Assembly (NCBI GenBank): GCA_963971425.1
Contig: OZ020514.1
Span: forward strand, 20,867,406 to 20,931,405
From: Bryoerythrophyllum caledonicum
Lineage: Eukaryota > Streptophyta > Bryopsida > Pottiales > Pottiaceae
Length of the DNA stretch: 64,000 nucleotides
Direction of reading: 5' to 3'
Shown: positions 1 to 12,800 of the stretch, piece after piece
Layout of the letters: every line of letters starts with the position of its first letter
Position numbering within the stretch: position 1 is the stretch's first letter
Notes under the pieces: generated by a model
The model's database searches: none
What the model was told of the DNA's origin: nothing
What the model saw: the letters and a program-made list of their open reading frames with translations, nothing else
Made by a program: the position numbers and the translations under genes

Positions 1-93
1 ACGACGCTGACCCAAATCGGAGTTCGACCTGCAGTAATCCTGGATGCTGAATCTGGACTCCAATAGTCCTTGAAGCCAGGGAATCAGCATACT

Positions 94-660
94 CTAAAGA
101 TACGTCTGTCCACCAGGTAGTGTGTGTTCCGGGGGAGAATATGTGAATATTGAAGGATGCACTCCATTAAAAGGATCATTTAGGATATTACGGAGGGGGT
201 AATGATCAATCAGAAGTGTGTTCCATTCATTCGCGTCTGGCCCAATAAGATAGCGTCTATCTTGAAAAAGACAAGCAAGCCGCTTCAGCAGCATGTCGTA
301 CTTCATTGTTTTGGGATTCGTCTAGGGAGATATATCACAAAACCCGTTGGTCATCTCTCGGACGTCCTTATGTAGGTCAGGGTACACCTCATGCAAATAA
401 CCCATGTGTATGATCATGGGTTGATATTTCTCGGTGGACTAGAATGCCAATCCGAAGTTGGACTGGCAGAACGTCAGGAACCCAAGAAGACCCGGCCTAG
501 GTTTTTGATGAAAATAGGGCTTCGTATCTCTTCCCCGGTAACCATATCGTTCAGCCATTAGAAGCCCTCTAACTTCTAGGACGAGGTTGTATCTTGAAGG
601 ACCCACCTGAATGTTCCTCAGAACAACTTCGGAGCTCACGTTGGCAGCCGGGTATGGGGT
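94..660 (-). other. FCP1-like HAD module 1 of gene A, decayed
   Basis: The minus strand reads YNLVLEVRGLLM, KPRPGLLGFLTFC, then NFGLAF-TAG-S, and ends with RLACLFQDRRYL and LLIDHYPLRNILNDPF. The TAG at 441-439 occupies the Trp of the xWS motif that every sister module keeps. A second in-frame TAG lies near 328. The end matches module C1 of gene C (LKNILNDPF). The signature Asp is replaced (EVRG). The unit-1 palindrome 671-687 lies immediately upstream. Confidence 0.65.
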
Positions 661-1329
661 AGATGTAGCTGTCGGCGGCCCGCCGACTACTCCGACCGCC
701 CCAAGCAAGCTCCGTCAGAGGCGAAGGCTTGGCTGTCATCTCCTCGATGATACCGTGGTCCGCAACGGATTCGATCGAAACACGGTGGACACATTCGGGC
801 CCCACCTCCTCTAGCAGTGATGGTGCAAAGTCTCGATCGTCAGCTTCCATACAGAAGTAGTGGGAAGGACGAATGTCGGGGAGGGAAGCCGTTGACTACG
901 AGCCGTCGATCGAGTGACGACTCGGTCTCTCCGGTGAGTTGTCATCGAGTATTATGATAATCGGGTTTTTTGAAATCGGAACAAGCTCCTCAATTTCCTT
1001 GACAGGACAGTCCACCTGAACGAAAAAGTCGATTCAAATGCATACAAGAAGTGATGAGCCATGTGCAAGGGAGACTGTGATTATTGTGAGGAATTTTATT
1101 TCAAAGAAAAATTGTGTTATAGACATGAATGTCAAAGCCTGGAAACATTAGGCGATTTTGGCGTCGGCTGCCCGTCAACGCTGAATTACTATGCAACGGT
1201 ACGAGGGGGACGCCTATAGCTCGGGTAGGCCAGAACAAAGTCCTCCCATTGTGGATCACCGGGGGAGAGTCAAGGGCATCTAGAGCCAGGATTCCTCCGA
1301 ATATATTCGGGTACAGGCAAGCCTCACTC

Positions 1330-1850
1330 TAACAAAGCGGAAAGGTACTTAACGATCCCGGGAAGAACGGCGTTCTTCTCTGACTCCATTGACTCTGGGG
1401 TGAATGTCATCGGATGCATTACATTCAAAGGACTATTCCTGACATTCATGTAAGGACAGTCGTCATCTGACTATTCGCGCCAGATCCTAACATTGCCTTT
1501 CGCTTCAAAAACAATGTAGAGAGTCTCATGAGGAATACGTTCCGAGTTCCTACCAATTTCTTAGCTACATCACAATAGGAATTATTGTATACGTGTTTGA
1601 CTAATTTAAGAACCGGGCAGTGACCTCTGAGGGCTACCAATTGGGCAGCGAGCTTAGGCTGACTTTTGCTAATCCAAAGCACAACTGTGAAGTTATCCAC
1701 GCGGAAGTTGATAAACTTAGCCGACGTCGGCCTGAATTTCGTATGCCACTTTCTGTACTTGCTTATATTCTATGCGATCAACATACCGTTTACACCTAGG
1801 ACAAGGAAGTAGTGATTGACCTTCACAGTTGGCAGCTCAAGATCCTTCTG
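1330..1850 (-). other. FCP1-like HAD module 2 of gene A, decayed
   Basis: The minus strand reads HYFLVLGVNGMLIA, then a TAG, then RPTSAKFINFRVDNF, VVLWISKS, VYNNSYCDVAKKL and VFLMRLSTLFLKRK. After a frameshift near 1450 it reads MNVRNSPLNVMHP. The same landmarks occur in module 3 in the same order, so this is a tandem duplicate. The first Asp of the phosphatase signature is Gly (GVNG). The degenerate palindrome at 1162-1180 lies between it and module 1. Confidence 0.65.
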
Positions 1851-2194
1851 AATGGATTCTCCCCCCGCTTGAGACCGAGCGACAATTAGGGGCACTTGGA
1901 GGCAAAAGTCGATGACATAGATATAATAAGTATCAAACATCAGCACCAGACACTATGATTGTTATGACGACATAAATTTGGAGTATGAACCTCAGAAAGT
2001 TGGAGACAGTCTTTAATTATGTAGATTTATACAGACGAGAATTACAACACGGGATTTGCAAGCGTCGGCTGCCCGCCGACGGCAAGTTCTAAGTAGTACT
2101 TGGACGTGGACGCCTATTGCTTGGGTACGACCATATGTACTGTTCCCATTCAGGGTCACCTGGTTGGAGACGACGGATCCAAGGGACGACGACC

Positions 2195-2854
2195 CTAGCA
2201 CTGGAGGTTTTCTATTTTTCTACCAGGCGAAGGGCTGCCATTCTTGGACTTTCGAAAGGCACAACCGATTCCTTCACCAAGGAAAGGCAATCGGCAACCA
2301 CGGTATGCGAAGGGTACAGGCATGCCCGACTCTTTCATGGCTTCAAGGAACTTTGAGACCTTGAAGGGAATAGAGGACTCATTTGTAGAAATCTCAATAG
2401 AATCCATGGTGAAGGGAACCGGATGGATGGCATTATATGGACTGTTCTTGACGTTTGAAAAAGGCGATACGTCAATCATCAGGGTGTTGCCGCTATTCGC
2501 TGTTCCTTTTAGCGCCGAGGGACTCAAGAAAAGAGTAGACAACCTCTTTAAGTAGAGTTTCTGCCCCCCAATACCAAACCTCGCCACGTCGCAATACGAC
2601 TGATCAAAAATATAACGAAGCCTTCTAATGTTGGGACATGCATCTCTAAGGGTTTTCATTTCATGGGCATGCCTATCTGGATTCTTCAAACTCCAGATCA
2701 CAATACTGCAGTTCGTAACGCAGTAGTTAAGAAACTCAACCATGCGTGGCCGGATCTTGCTATACAACGACCCGTCCTTGTCATTATCCAGGGCGAGTAA
2801 CAGACCGTCTACTTGGAGGACAAGGAAATAGTTATTGAGTGGTTGTCTGCCCAC
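2195..2854 (-). other. FCP1-like HAD module 3 of gene A
   Basis: An uninterrupted 219-codon stretch. It has the strand-1 motif FLVLQVDGLLL, RPRMVEFLNYC, VIWSL, YFDQSYCDVA-type spacing (seen as IFDQSYCDVA), LYLKRLSTLF and LMIDVSPFSNVKNSPYNAIHP. This is the FCP1/NLI-interacting-factor pattern. The nucleophile position of the DxDx(T/V) signature is Gln here (QVDG), so catalysis is doubtful. The module is bounded by unit-1 palindromes at 2989-3005 and 2063-2081. It is the best preserved of the three modules of gene A. Confidence 0.75.
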
Positions 2855-4183
2855 CTGAATGAAGTGCTCAAGTGCCTCCGTTTCCCAATCCGCTCCATCT
2901 TTGTCAATTGCTGGAGTTGAAACGGCAACAGTAGGAATACTCTGATAAACTGCTGATTGATAGAAATATGGAAGCTATTAGATATATAGTCGACGGGCAG
3001 CCGACAGAGAAGTGGAACATAAAAATACATTCTACTAACAGACTGCAAACTCAGAAGAACAACCATGGAAAATGAGCTTTGTGTTCACGTGATAAAGTAC
3101 ATGTATTAGAAAGGTAGTGTCCTAAACTGCAAGAAAACCTCCTAGCTGCACTATCTCGTGACTAACCTCTAGATGTATTGCTTGTATCCTGTCTTACAGA
3201 AGGAGCAGTAGGCGAAAGCTCTGTGTTGGGATGATCAGCAGAGTCAGGGGACATTGAAAGTTCTCTTGGGGTGGAACCAGCACTACCCGCTCTCTTTGAC
3301 TTCCGCACTCCGTTTTTCGGAGGCGGAGGTGGCCGCTTCCTTGACCGCCCTTCCTTGCTGATCTTCAAAGTGGTCTTTGGTGACGGCACTCCCGAGGAAA
3401 TGCCACCTTCTTCCGACGGTGCCTTGCTCTTCAGCGAATGGCTCTGTTGTCTTTTTTGTATGGCTCGGTGGGGGCGGAACTCAGGGGAGTCTGTCCTCCA
3501 CTGATTCCGGGAGCCGCAAAATGAGTAGCAAGTTTGGAGGAATAATCCTCACATTCGGTTTCATCTTCTTGCCCACCACTTCTGGCACCGGTGCATGATG
3601 CTGAACATCGCCGAATTTCGGAGTAGCGGACGCGCTTGGCTGTGATGAACTCGAAGGATTCTCACGCGATACAGGCCCATTAGATACAGCCGGGCTTGGT
3701 GCAGGCGGCGTCGGCGGGCCGCCGACGACTCGGCTGATTGGGGTCACTACTCGGGGAGGGACGAAGGGACCTTGTGAGCGCACGACGGTTTCATCCGTAG
3801 GCTGTGCGAACAGGGGGACGATACTCGCGCTGCGGCTCCACCTCTAGTCGCACCACAGCTGGTGCCTTTTCTTCCTTCTGAGGCCTTATCAGGTGTGCTT
3901 CATCTAGACGAATATCTAAGTCGGTTGTTGTGAGCAGTCCATCGTTGTCATGGAAAAAGGCTGTTGTTGATCGCATCCTCGCCCATCTCGGTCCCATGGT
4001 CTGAATCCTGGTTGGTTTCAGTCAATGTGACCACCTCATTGGGTCCTACAACGGGCTCGACTGTAAGCGTTAGCGCAAGCGGCTGAGCTCTGCCCGGTAG
4101 GAAGGACATTGCCTGCACTCGCTCCATCGCGACAGCAACCTCCGCCTCCTCGCAAACAAACTTGATCATTGTCGCCTTGTGTC

Positions 4184-4304
4184 GCTGTTGGGCAATTAGT
4201 ATCGGTCAATAATCAAAATGAAAACAGTCTCATCGGCGGGCCGCCGACGAATACGAGAAGGTGATGGAAAGACGAAATGATTGGATGAAAGAGAGGTGAC
4301 TTAC
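4184..4304 (-). other. Gene A intron before the Pro-rich linker, with palindrome
   Basis: Donor GTAAGT begins at 4304 and acceptor CCAACAG ends at 4184 (121 bp). It holds the unit-1 palindrome 4232-4248. Gene C also has a palindrome-bearing intron just before its Ser/Pro-rich linker (54327-54105). Confidence 0.55.
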
Positions 4305-5595
4305 CAAGGCTAATGCAGTCAGGTTGCCTCCACCCTAAGTGTTAAAGACGGTCAGACTTGAGTCGCCCTTCACCAGTGTGGGTTGCAAAATTGATGAGAG
4401 CAACCCTAAGCTTGGATGGCATTCATCTCAAGGCCAACTCTCAGCCGAGGGCGAGGCAGCGTTGTCGTAGAGTGGACTGAGAGGCTTCGTCAGTCCAGTT
4501 ACCTTCTGAAACTGGTGCAGGTGGTCCTGTGGAGCTCTAGGGTGGTTGAAGAGGATGCCGACATGCACGATGGGTCTCTCGTCCATGGCGGAAGGAGGGA
4601 ATCTACCGCTGGAGTCTGGAAGGTAGCGGATGGTGTGGACTGCGCAATCTAGCTTCTTCGAACGACATTCAGTCTCAATCACAAAATTGGACTCGTCGTC
4701 AGTGATGAAGACTGAAGGGGCGTAGAGTTCCCTGTCATCCCCATCACCCCGAAGGACCCTCTCTGCAACAGCCTTGAGCCCGTCCTTCTTGCAGTAGATC
4801 AAATCCCCGCCCTTATCGAAGCCGAACACGATGAACATCTCGCACGCCGCCTTCTCGAGATTGAAGAGTCCATGTTCATCGATCAAGCTCACGACGTCCT
4901 CAAGCTTCTGCGCAACCCGAACTTTGTGACGGGCACTATACTCATCAACAACATCGTTGCAGTTGAGGGCATACTTCCGTAACGCCGCATGGAACTCCCC
5001 AAGAGCTCGGGTGGTACTTGGTGTAATTCCGTTGTACCTCCCTTTGAGGTAGGCCTTCCTCGGATCCTAAGCTCCAGCTCGCGTATGATGTTCATGATGG
5101 TTTCGTCGCTGATGCTCTTCTCGTCCGCCAGCTCCATGTATTCTTCAACCGGCCAAGGTGAGTAGGTGTTATCGCAAGCCTTCTTCAATGGACACTTCTG
5201 TTACATCAGCATGAGTTCATTCTTGATGATGTATTCCATCTTCTTATCCTGACACCAGGATTTGAGCGACACTCCTTCTGCATCCTTGTCGCACCCCCCG
5301 TTACCTTCAAGTATACCTTCTTCTCAAGGATTTCATGAGCAAGCTTCATGGATTCCTCGTCCCGGAGGGCGAGAATGTGTTGAAGGTCGTGGAGGGTGAG
5401 GTCCCGCTGAGGAATTTTCAGGATGTTTTGAGGCTTCTTCCTATCCTCACCAATCAGGGTGCCCCGATCCCATGAGTCGAAGACTTCCTACCACTTGTTG
5501 TAAAGATTGTGTGGTGCAAAGACAAGCGGCAACTCCAACGTGTCCGTCTTGGAGTCCTTCCCCAACAGTGTTTCAAGGTATTCTTTGCAGAACTC

Positions 5596-5744
5596 CTGTA
5601 AAATGATGAAGATGACATATACATGAGCTCAGTCACAATGTTGTCGGCTGCCCGCCGACGAAACATAATCAATGATTTAATCCACCATGCTCATGAGATT
5701 GTCAAAAATGGAGAGCGAAATTGATGAGTGAAGTGACACATTAC
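5596..5744 (-). other. Gene A intron after the DGQHR exon, with palindrome
   Basis: The donor (5744, GTAATG) follows codons reading NYKKWK in phase 0, and the acceptor TTTTACAG ends at 5596. The 149-bp intron contains one unit-1 palindrome (5643-5659). Genes B (50676-50818) and C (56007-56130) have an intron at the same place and phase, each with its own palindrome type. Confidence 0.7.
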
Positions 5745-7989
5745 CTTCCATTTCTTGTAGTTGGTCCTCCTGTCGAGCCGACCATGGTCGATCCACTTAT
5801 CCCTCATCTTCCGGAGCTGCGACACGAAGGTCTCCTCCGCTTTCTTGTCCTTGATTTCGATGTTCAAGAGGTTGGAGATCTTCACAAGGTTTTCCAGATC
5901 CCCCGACCACAATGGGATAATATCGTGATCGAGGAAGTAATTCACCCTGTCCGAATCCACAGGCTCCAACTTGCCGAGTGCTTTGCATGCCAGGTACGTG
6001 TGTTGGCCACCAATGATGTACCAGTGGCATGTTGAAGAATTCCACCACTTGTAGTGTACTCCGTCAAGCACAACTTTGACGTCCATGGATGCGTGAATCC
6101 TTGGCAGCACAAGCTCAATGCCGTGCAGCGCCCTCCCATTCTCTTTTGTTCTCGGAGGACCCCGCAGAGGAACAGAGTACAGAGGCCGCTTTGCCCGCCA
6201 TGGTCCCAATCCTCTATAGAATAGCACGAGTTGTTTTGTGCGCATCGCGATGATGGGTCTGTACTTCATCGAGTCGGGAGCAACATGAATTTTTGCGGAG
6301 GAAGTCTTCGCTGGGAGCGTATTCTGCCCGAATGGATAACAGGCGCTAAGACCATCCTCTAACGCCTTGTACATGATGTCCAGCTCCTGACCACTCGTCT
6401 TGACTGAGAGGTGGTTGGCAAATAAAAGCGCATCAGCGACGGACTTCACCTTTGGCTCCTTCTTTGACGCCCTCTTCTTGACCACCTGCATACTCGACTC
6501 TCCGGTGTTGGAAGTTCCAGCAACTTCAGTCCGAGCGTCGCTAGCTGCTTTCCTGGAGTTCTTGGGCTTCCTCACGGTCTTCGACTTTGAGGCCGTCATT
6601 ATCCCCGCCCTGATTATCCCGGCCCTGGAGTTCTCCGCGTCCCTGAGGTCACTATAAGAAACCCGTGTTTTTTGTAACACGGTGAAAAACATGCCTGAAT
6701 GTCAAAAGTAACATGTTGTTGCGTCAATGTTGATGTCACCTAAAATCCATCAAGATGAACAGGCCAAAAATGTCAAAATATTTGCCCTAACATGGTTGTT
6801 AACGTCTTGACATCCAACTAGACGTGGCCTGAAATGTGTGGGAAAGGGCTCCACGTGGAGGGGGGCCCATGTCCACATCAGCTATGTTTTCCTTTGGGCG
6901 GCGTCACGCGGGATTTTTTTCATCCAACTCCATTTTGAGCGGGCAGTGACGTGGAATTTAAGACTTGCTAACTTGGGCCCCAAGAATTATGACGTGGACA
7001 ACCCACGTCAGCTGACGTCATGCTTTTAGAGCATTTTTCGTCCCCACAAGGCTATTAGTTTTGACATTTGTTTTGACATGCTCGTATTGCTCATGACATC
7101 AATCCTGATGTTGGCGCATTCTGCCTCTATGTTGTCATTGACCTTTTTCATGCTGGAGATCATGTTCACTTCAACATCTAGCGTGTTCTTCTGGACGTTT
7201 TTCTAAACATGTTTCTAAAAAACTGCTATTCTACGCGATGTGCTCTATAACGTAGGATGAACGTGTGACAATGTTAGTGAAGACGTCAAGCATTTGTCAG
7301 CCGTGACATGAGGATGAACATGCCATCAACGTGGCTTTCTCATTTCAAGTAACATAGACGGTGGTCAAGCATGGAACACCGTTGCTACATTTGTTGCCTG
7401 CAGCAACACAAAGCATCCTATATTCTCAAACAATCTTACTTGCCTAGTGATAGCCAAATTTTGTACTATTTCTTCAACCAAATTTTAGTGCTATTTTTTC
7501 AGCCAAACTAACTTATTTCAAGTCCAACTTCCAAGACAAGAAACCATGAGATAAGATGCGAGGAGCAATACGTACCAAGGCACCTTGAACAAGCTCATAG
7601 GCCTGCAGAGACATCCACCTGACAGAATCCTCAGTCAAAGACACATCGGTGTCGTTCAGATACTCTAATAATTAGTAACTTGTAAGGCAAAGATACCTAG
7701 AATTTTACCCTCTTTGATATTTCAAATAAGTAATATCAGCCCTAAATCATTTTAAATATCTAATCAGCTCTCCTAAGATCCACAGGTCAACATGACCTCT
7801 CTCAAAGGGGCTAAGTTCTTACTTGAGTTTAGAAACCATCAAGCTCGTCCATTCCAGTTGAAAGACCACCAACCTCTTCTTTTGATCTAATAGCTATCAA
7901 GCCTGTACAAATAGTAGCATTGTAAACTTGGTATAATCACACACATACTTGCTCATACATCAATGTGTGTGTCACAAGGAGAGCATCAC

Positions 7990-8950
7990 AATTCTTCAAC
8001 TCACTAGTGCCTTGTTTGACTTATCCGCCGATGGAGCTCTGGTGGCAAGCGGCCTCTCCTCCGTCAACGTCGGCGGCACTGACATGCTTCCCCTCCTGAG
8101 AAGCCCTCCCGTCTCGGGTGACGACCATGCACAGCCAAGGAACTCACTCTACCAAATGCTTGACCCAATCAGCACCAACCATCGACAACCATCTCCCACA
8201 CCCAAACATTGCGATTCCATCTCTCCCTCAATTGACCAAGTGGGCAATGTGAAGTCTCACCTCATGGCGGGCGCGCAATAGGAAGGCGTCGCTGAAGCGC
8301 GCGGAGAAAGACGCGACGTGCGACGAGGTGCGCGCGTTCATAAGCATCATCGCCTTGGCCATGGCGGCGCAAGCGTGATGGGTGAAATGCAAACAGGCAG
8401 TCAGGCAAGAGGATGTGACGAGGGGACGAGAAACCTCATCAGCTACCTTACCTCAGAGGAAATACGGGATGCGAATTCAAAGGCGGTGCCTTGGGGCTGC
8501 GACGAAGGTGGTGGTTGGCGATGGTGCCTGGATTGAGGACTCCACTGCGCCCCGCTGCTAGTGTCTGACCACTCACTGCCGGCTCGTCCCAAGGCCCCAG
8601 AGCCGGATTCAATGGGAACAACCACCACAACGACAATAATTTCGGCGGTACGGAATGAAAGTGCAATGTTGTGCACAGGGTAGGCGGCGCCGATCAATTC
8701 CGACACGGGCTTGACGAATGATGGGCGCGGCGTTGCACATTGGCTAGGCAGCTGGCTGGTTCTGGTGGCGTGGGTTTATCATCTTCCTCGCGTAGGGTGC
8801 GTGGCTGTGTGTGGCCTGGGTCGCCATTCATTCCTCCGCGCTCGGCCCTCCGCTCCCCCTCGATTTTATCACCCCCTCCGGATGCGCGATCAGTGACCAT
8901 TTCACTTTCTCAACGTCCTCCAACGTCGTCACTACTAACCAACGTTTTAT
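7990..8950. other. GC-rich island inside the AT-rich insert
   Basis: A sharp rise in GC within an otherwise AT-rich 6-kb stretch. Several short overlapping open frames exist on both strands, and none matches a family I recognise. One plus-strand frame (8265-8376) gives a natural-looking peptide containing SLKRAEKDATCDEVRAF. This could be a captured fragment of a host gene, but no splice-consistent model can be built from it. Confidence 0.3.
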
Positions 8951-9450
8951 GAAAAAATTTATTCATTTTTGGACACGTCAAGTTTGTTCTACTTGACCTA
9001 AGTTTGTTCTACTTGACACCCAAGTTTATTCTACCAGAAAATGTAGATGCAAAAAAACACCTCAGATGCCCAATTCAGACGAATTATGGGTAAGAATGGC
9101 CATTCAAAATTTATGGTTGAGTTGAAGAAGAAAATCAGTGGGAAAATTAAAGAGAGAATGCAAGAGTAAGTTCGGAGTGAAAATAGAGTTGGGAATGAGA
9201 AGAAGTCAACAAGGAAAATAATTGCATGACGGTTGGGAGGGAATGTGAAGAAGTCAAGGGAATGTGATTAATTGGAGGTATCGTAAAGACATTGGCGGCT
9301 AACACAAATTTTTGTGCTATTTTTAAAGTCCAAAATTTATGGTCTTAGTAGGACCTCTTCATTTTGTGCATTGCTTGACATAGATATAAACTTTGGAAAT
9401 TTCTCTTTTGAGCTAAAATGTAAAATTTTACAAAACATCAAAGAACTTAA

Positions 9451-10395
9451 CCCCTACAGGACCAAGTGTCCAAAAAGGGCTTTTTGAAATTTTGGTCAGG
9501 TTTCTTTGGTGTCAATTTCCAACATTATTCTTTGAAATCTTTACTATAGAAAGACATTATCAAGACCTTAGTGGGAAAACAATTTTTTCCTAAATTGGAC
9601 ATTTGATGAAAAAGTTATAGGGTTTTGAATTTTAAATGGGGAGGGTGGGCACCTCGGGCAGCTCCTAAAACTTTTGATAGGACACTCTATTGAAAGTGAG
9701 ATTTTCAGTACTCGCAAGTAATATTATTTCCCTACATATTGTCAAAAAAAAGTTCTTGTCTTTAGTGAAAAATAGCATACCAACCCAAGTCAAACATTTT
9801 CACACATTGTCACTCATTGTCGAGCAAGGTACCAAAAAAACTTCTTCTTTTCCACATAAAACCTAGAGATCTTCATATTTTTCACTTTTTATTTTTTCCA
9901 CAACAACATGTAATGTAAACCTTCTTATTAACCATTCGGAATATCAATCAAAAACATATTAAGTTCAAAAAAAATTAAAGTGTGAATTAACAAATTTTGA
10001 GCCTCCACTCCTTGCACACTTGTTTTGAATATGCTACACCCCGTCTCTACCTCTAAAAATTGGTGTGTAAGGAGCTAACATCATGCTTAACAAGATGGTA
10101 ATAGATTTAGACCTTGTGTAGTGAAATTTTTTGACACCAACTGAAGTCAAAGTCTGCTGATCCACTAAACGCAGGGAAGAAAATGAACCATTTGCTTGAC
10201 TTCAAACACTATAATCTTTCAATCCGTGCGGTCAAAGTTTATTAAATTTTGTACATGTATTACATAATAATCCTTTATTGAGATCCTACGATCAGAACTA
10301 AAAATCAAAGTTTTTGTTACCTTCTTTATTCATTGCACTAGAATCCATCAATTTTGAAGTGTTTTTGGTGTAAAACTGTCACGGTACCTTAGGGG
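9451..10395. mobile_element. piggyBac-like non-autonomous element (MITE)
   Basis: TTAA at 9447-9450 is followed by CCCCTACAGGACC, and GGTACCTTAGGGG ends at 10395 before TTAA at 10396-10399. TTAA flanks plus imperfect CCCCTA-type inverted ends fit the piggyBac superfamily. The 945-bp interior is AT-rich with no long frame. The part from about 10060 to 10400 is related to 43950-44640. Confidence 0.5.
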
Positions 10396-10399
10396 TTAA

Positions 10400-12800
10400 G
10401 TCATATTATTGTATAAAATATTTTATACTCAATAGAGAGATATACGTAATTGCCTAATATTCAAAATAATTGTTTTATGCAATATGATTTTTTTCAAAAT
10501 ATTTGACGTAAATATGAAATTTTTGCCTAAAAGGCTTGTAAAGTTCCTCATCTTTCAAAAATATTTCAAAAAATTATACTTCAAATTGATCTTATACAAG
10601 CCTATACAAATTGTCGAAAGTCTTTCTTATTCCACAACATTTTTATTGATGGTTTTGTTGATTCTAAACTAGCTATGGTGCCATTTGGGCTTCTATATTA
10701 AGTGTGTGTAGTGAGCAAAAATCATGGCTACCATATTATTGTGTAACTAATGCCAAATTTGTAGATAACATATGGCATGTTTGACAATACTTATTTGTAT
10801 TATTTATTCAAAGGAATAGATTTCATTTCATTATTGATAGTCTTTTAACCATGTATCATCGTTTGGATTGTCAAAGATTTGTCATACGTTTGGATTGTCA
10901 AAGATTTGCTTAATTAATGGAAATTAGTTGCTATTAAATGATTTAAATGTAGCATAAATTAACTATGGAATTAAATACTAAAAAGTGTCAAAAGCACTTG
11001 ATGGCATGGCCACATTACACATTCCCTATAGTCTTTGTCATGTCTTTAATCCTTTATGTAGAACATCATCTATTACTCTCATAGATTCTGCATCATCCGT
11101 AGCCATCTCGGCGTTAATGGATTAAAGGTTTGTTTGGCCTATCTTGTTACCACATCATGGACTTAGATGTATATAGTAGTTGCAACAACATTACAATATC
11201 AATCATCATTGATTACATATGTATTGTGATCTTAGTTGCTTGCCGAGGCTTCAACGTAGTTAATTAGGTCTTTAAAATGTCTATATTATGCACTTGAACT
11301 ATTGTGTATGAAAAGCTTTCTTTATACAACAAAATTGAATTCACATAGATGTGATTATATTATGCATATCTATACTTGTGCTTCTGCAAAAAAACCAATT
11401 GTAATTCATCGTAATATGAAAAATGCATGTACATAAAGTCTATTTCTTCTATCTTATAGATTTTACTTTTATGATTACTTATTATATCTATAATTTAAAA
11501 AAATTGTATCTTTTCTTTAATGCATAAGGCTCTTTGATATATAGAAGAAAAAGTTTGTTTTATACAAATTTAAAAGCAATTTCTTGATTCTACTTAAACT
11601 ATATTGAAGATGAATTCAATTTGAGAAGAATTGTGCATCATGTCACATATTAATTCATTAAAACATTAAATGATAAAGATTGAGGACAACAAGAATAAGA
11701 TTATAATAGATGATTTCACACTTGGTACGATTTTGGTTTTTTGGTTTTTGAATTTTCAATTAAAATGAATAATTTCATTTCTTTGAGAGCTAAAACTTAT
11801 TATATAATTGTACTTATATAGGGCCGACATGCCAACCATGCCTTGCATTATAGACTATAAATTAAAAAGGTCAAAAGAATAAAATCCATGTAGAATCAAT
11901 GAGAATATCTTGAGGATGGAATGAAATGATGGTCTTATTTGTATTTGATTTTTGAATTTTCAAGTCTCCATACATGGGAAGTGTAGTTCAACGTTTCCCA
12001 ATTATTTCTTCGCTCGGTTTCAATTTTAAAACACCCACTAAGCACTCACACTTTTGATTTTTTGTACAGTGTCTCAAATGTTTGAAAGAATTGAAGTGCT
12101 TTTCAACTATTTCTTATGCTACTTATTTAATCTTTTCATTTTTGCCAAAACCAAACACCACTTAGTCATTCTTCATTTCTTTTCTTTCCCTCTTGCAATT
12201 TTCAAAGAAGCTAGCCTAAGACCAATTCATCCATTTCATTCTCGTTATTTTTTGAGGGCACCATGCTGTCATTCACATTTGTCATGAAATTCTTAAAACA
12301 ATCCATCAACTTTAAACCTTTTTTTTTTATTCACTCTTTTCAATTTTCTTCAACCAACCAGAAGGCCACTTTCACCTTCCCTTTTTTTTAATATGGCTTC
12401 TAATTTTTAGAACAACCTTACGGTGTGCTCGTCCAGCCATGATTTTTGTTAACCACTCTTACGAGTTTGAAACACCCAAAGCCACCCACACGTTTTTGTT
12501 TTTTTTTGTTTTTCCACTTTTGCAAGTTTTAAACAATCGCTAAAACCTTTGCTAGTAAAAAAGTTGATGTAAACAATGAATTAATGGAATTGCTTATTAA
12601 CAAGCATGTTGAATGATATAATTCAAATTATTGAGGAAATAATCCCATATATATGTAATCAACTTCAAAATATTATGTATACAAAATATATGTAACATGT
12701 GCATTTAAGTTGAGCCATTAACATATTTTTAGTTTCATGTGTTCCTCAAAGTCCATTAAATAATTTATTCACTATAAAGAAAGCCAAAGTTTCCACACAA
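10400..12800. other. AT-rich DNA without recognisable genes
   Basis: Low-GC sequence with homopolymer runs and only short chance frames. I see no domain, tRNA or repeat boundary here. Confidence 0.6.

Larger units (their letters stand above)
1..6649 (-). pseudogene. Gene A: DGQHR/ParB-like + tandem FCP1-like protein, unit 1, degenerate
   Basis: The minus-strand coding enters at 6649, where its 5' part is cut off by an insert, and runs past the window start. Order: a basic Lys/Ser-rich segment; a DGQHR/ParB-like domain with the motif WYIIGGQHTYLACK (about 5.95-6.05 kb), followed by IIPLWS; a middle region (5595-4305) matching gene C around SVFITD; a Pro/Ser-rich linker (4.18-3.16 kb); then three FCP1-like HAD modules. 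Introns at 5744-5596 and 4304-4184 each carry a unit-1 palindrome. In the middle exon a TAG at 5490-5488, a frameshift near 5300 and a TAA near 5206 interrupt homology with gene C, so this copy is a pseudogene. The DGQHR motif resembles the ParB/DndB fold by pattern only. Gene D points away from it beyond the insert. The biochemical function is unknown. Confidence 0.75.

Noticed and set aside
1720-1731. GCCGACGTCGGC as another unit-1 palindrome
   Set aside because: The half-sites are in the opposite order and the sequence lies inside aligned coding of FCP1-like module 2.
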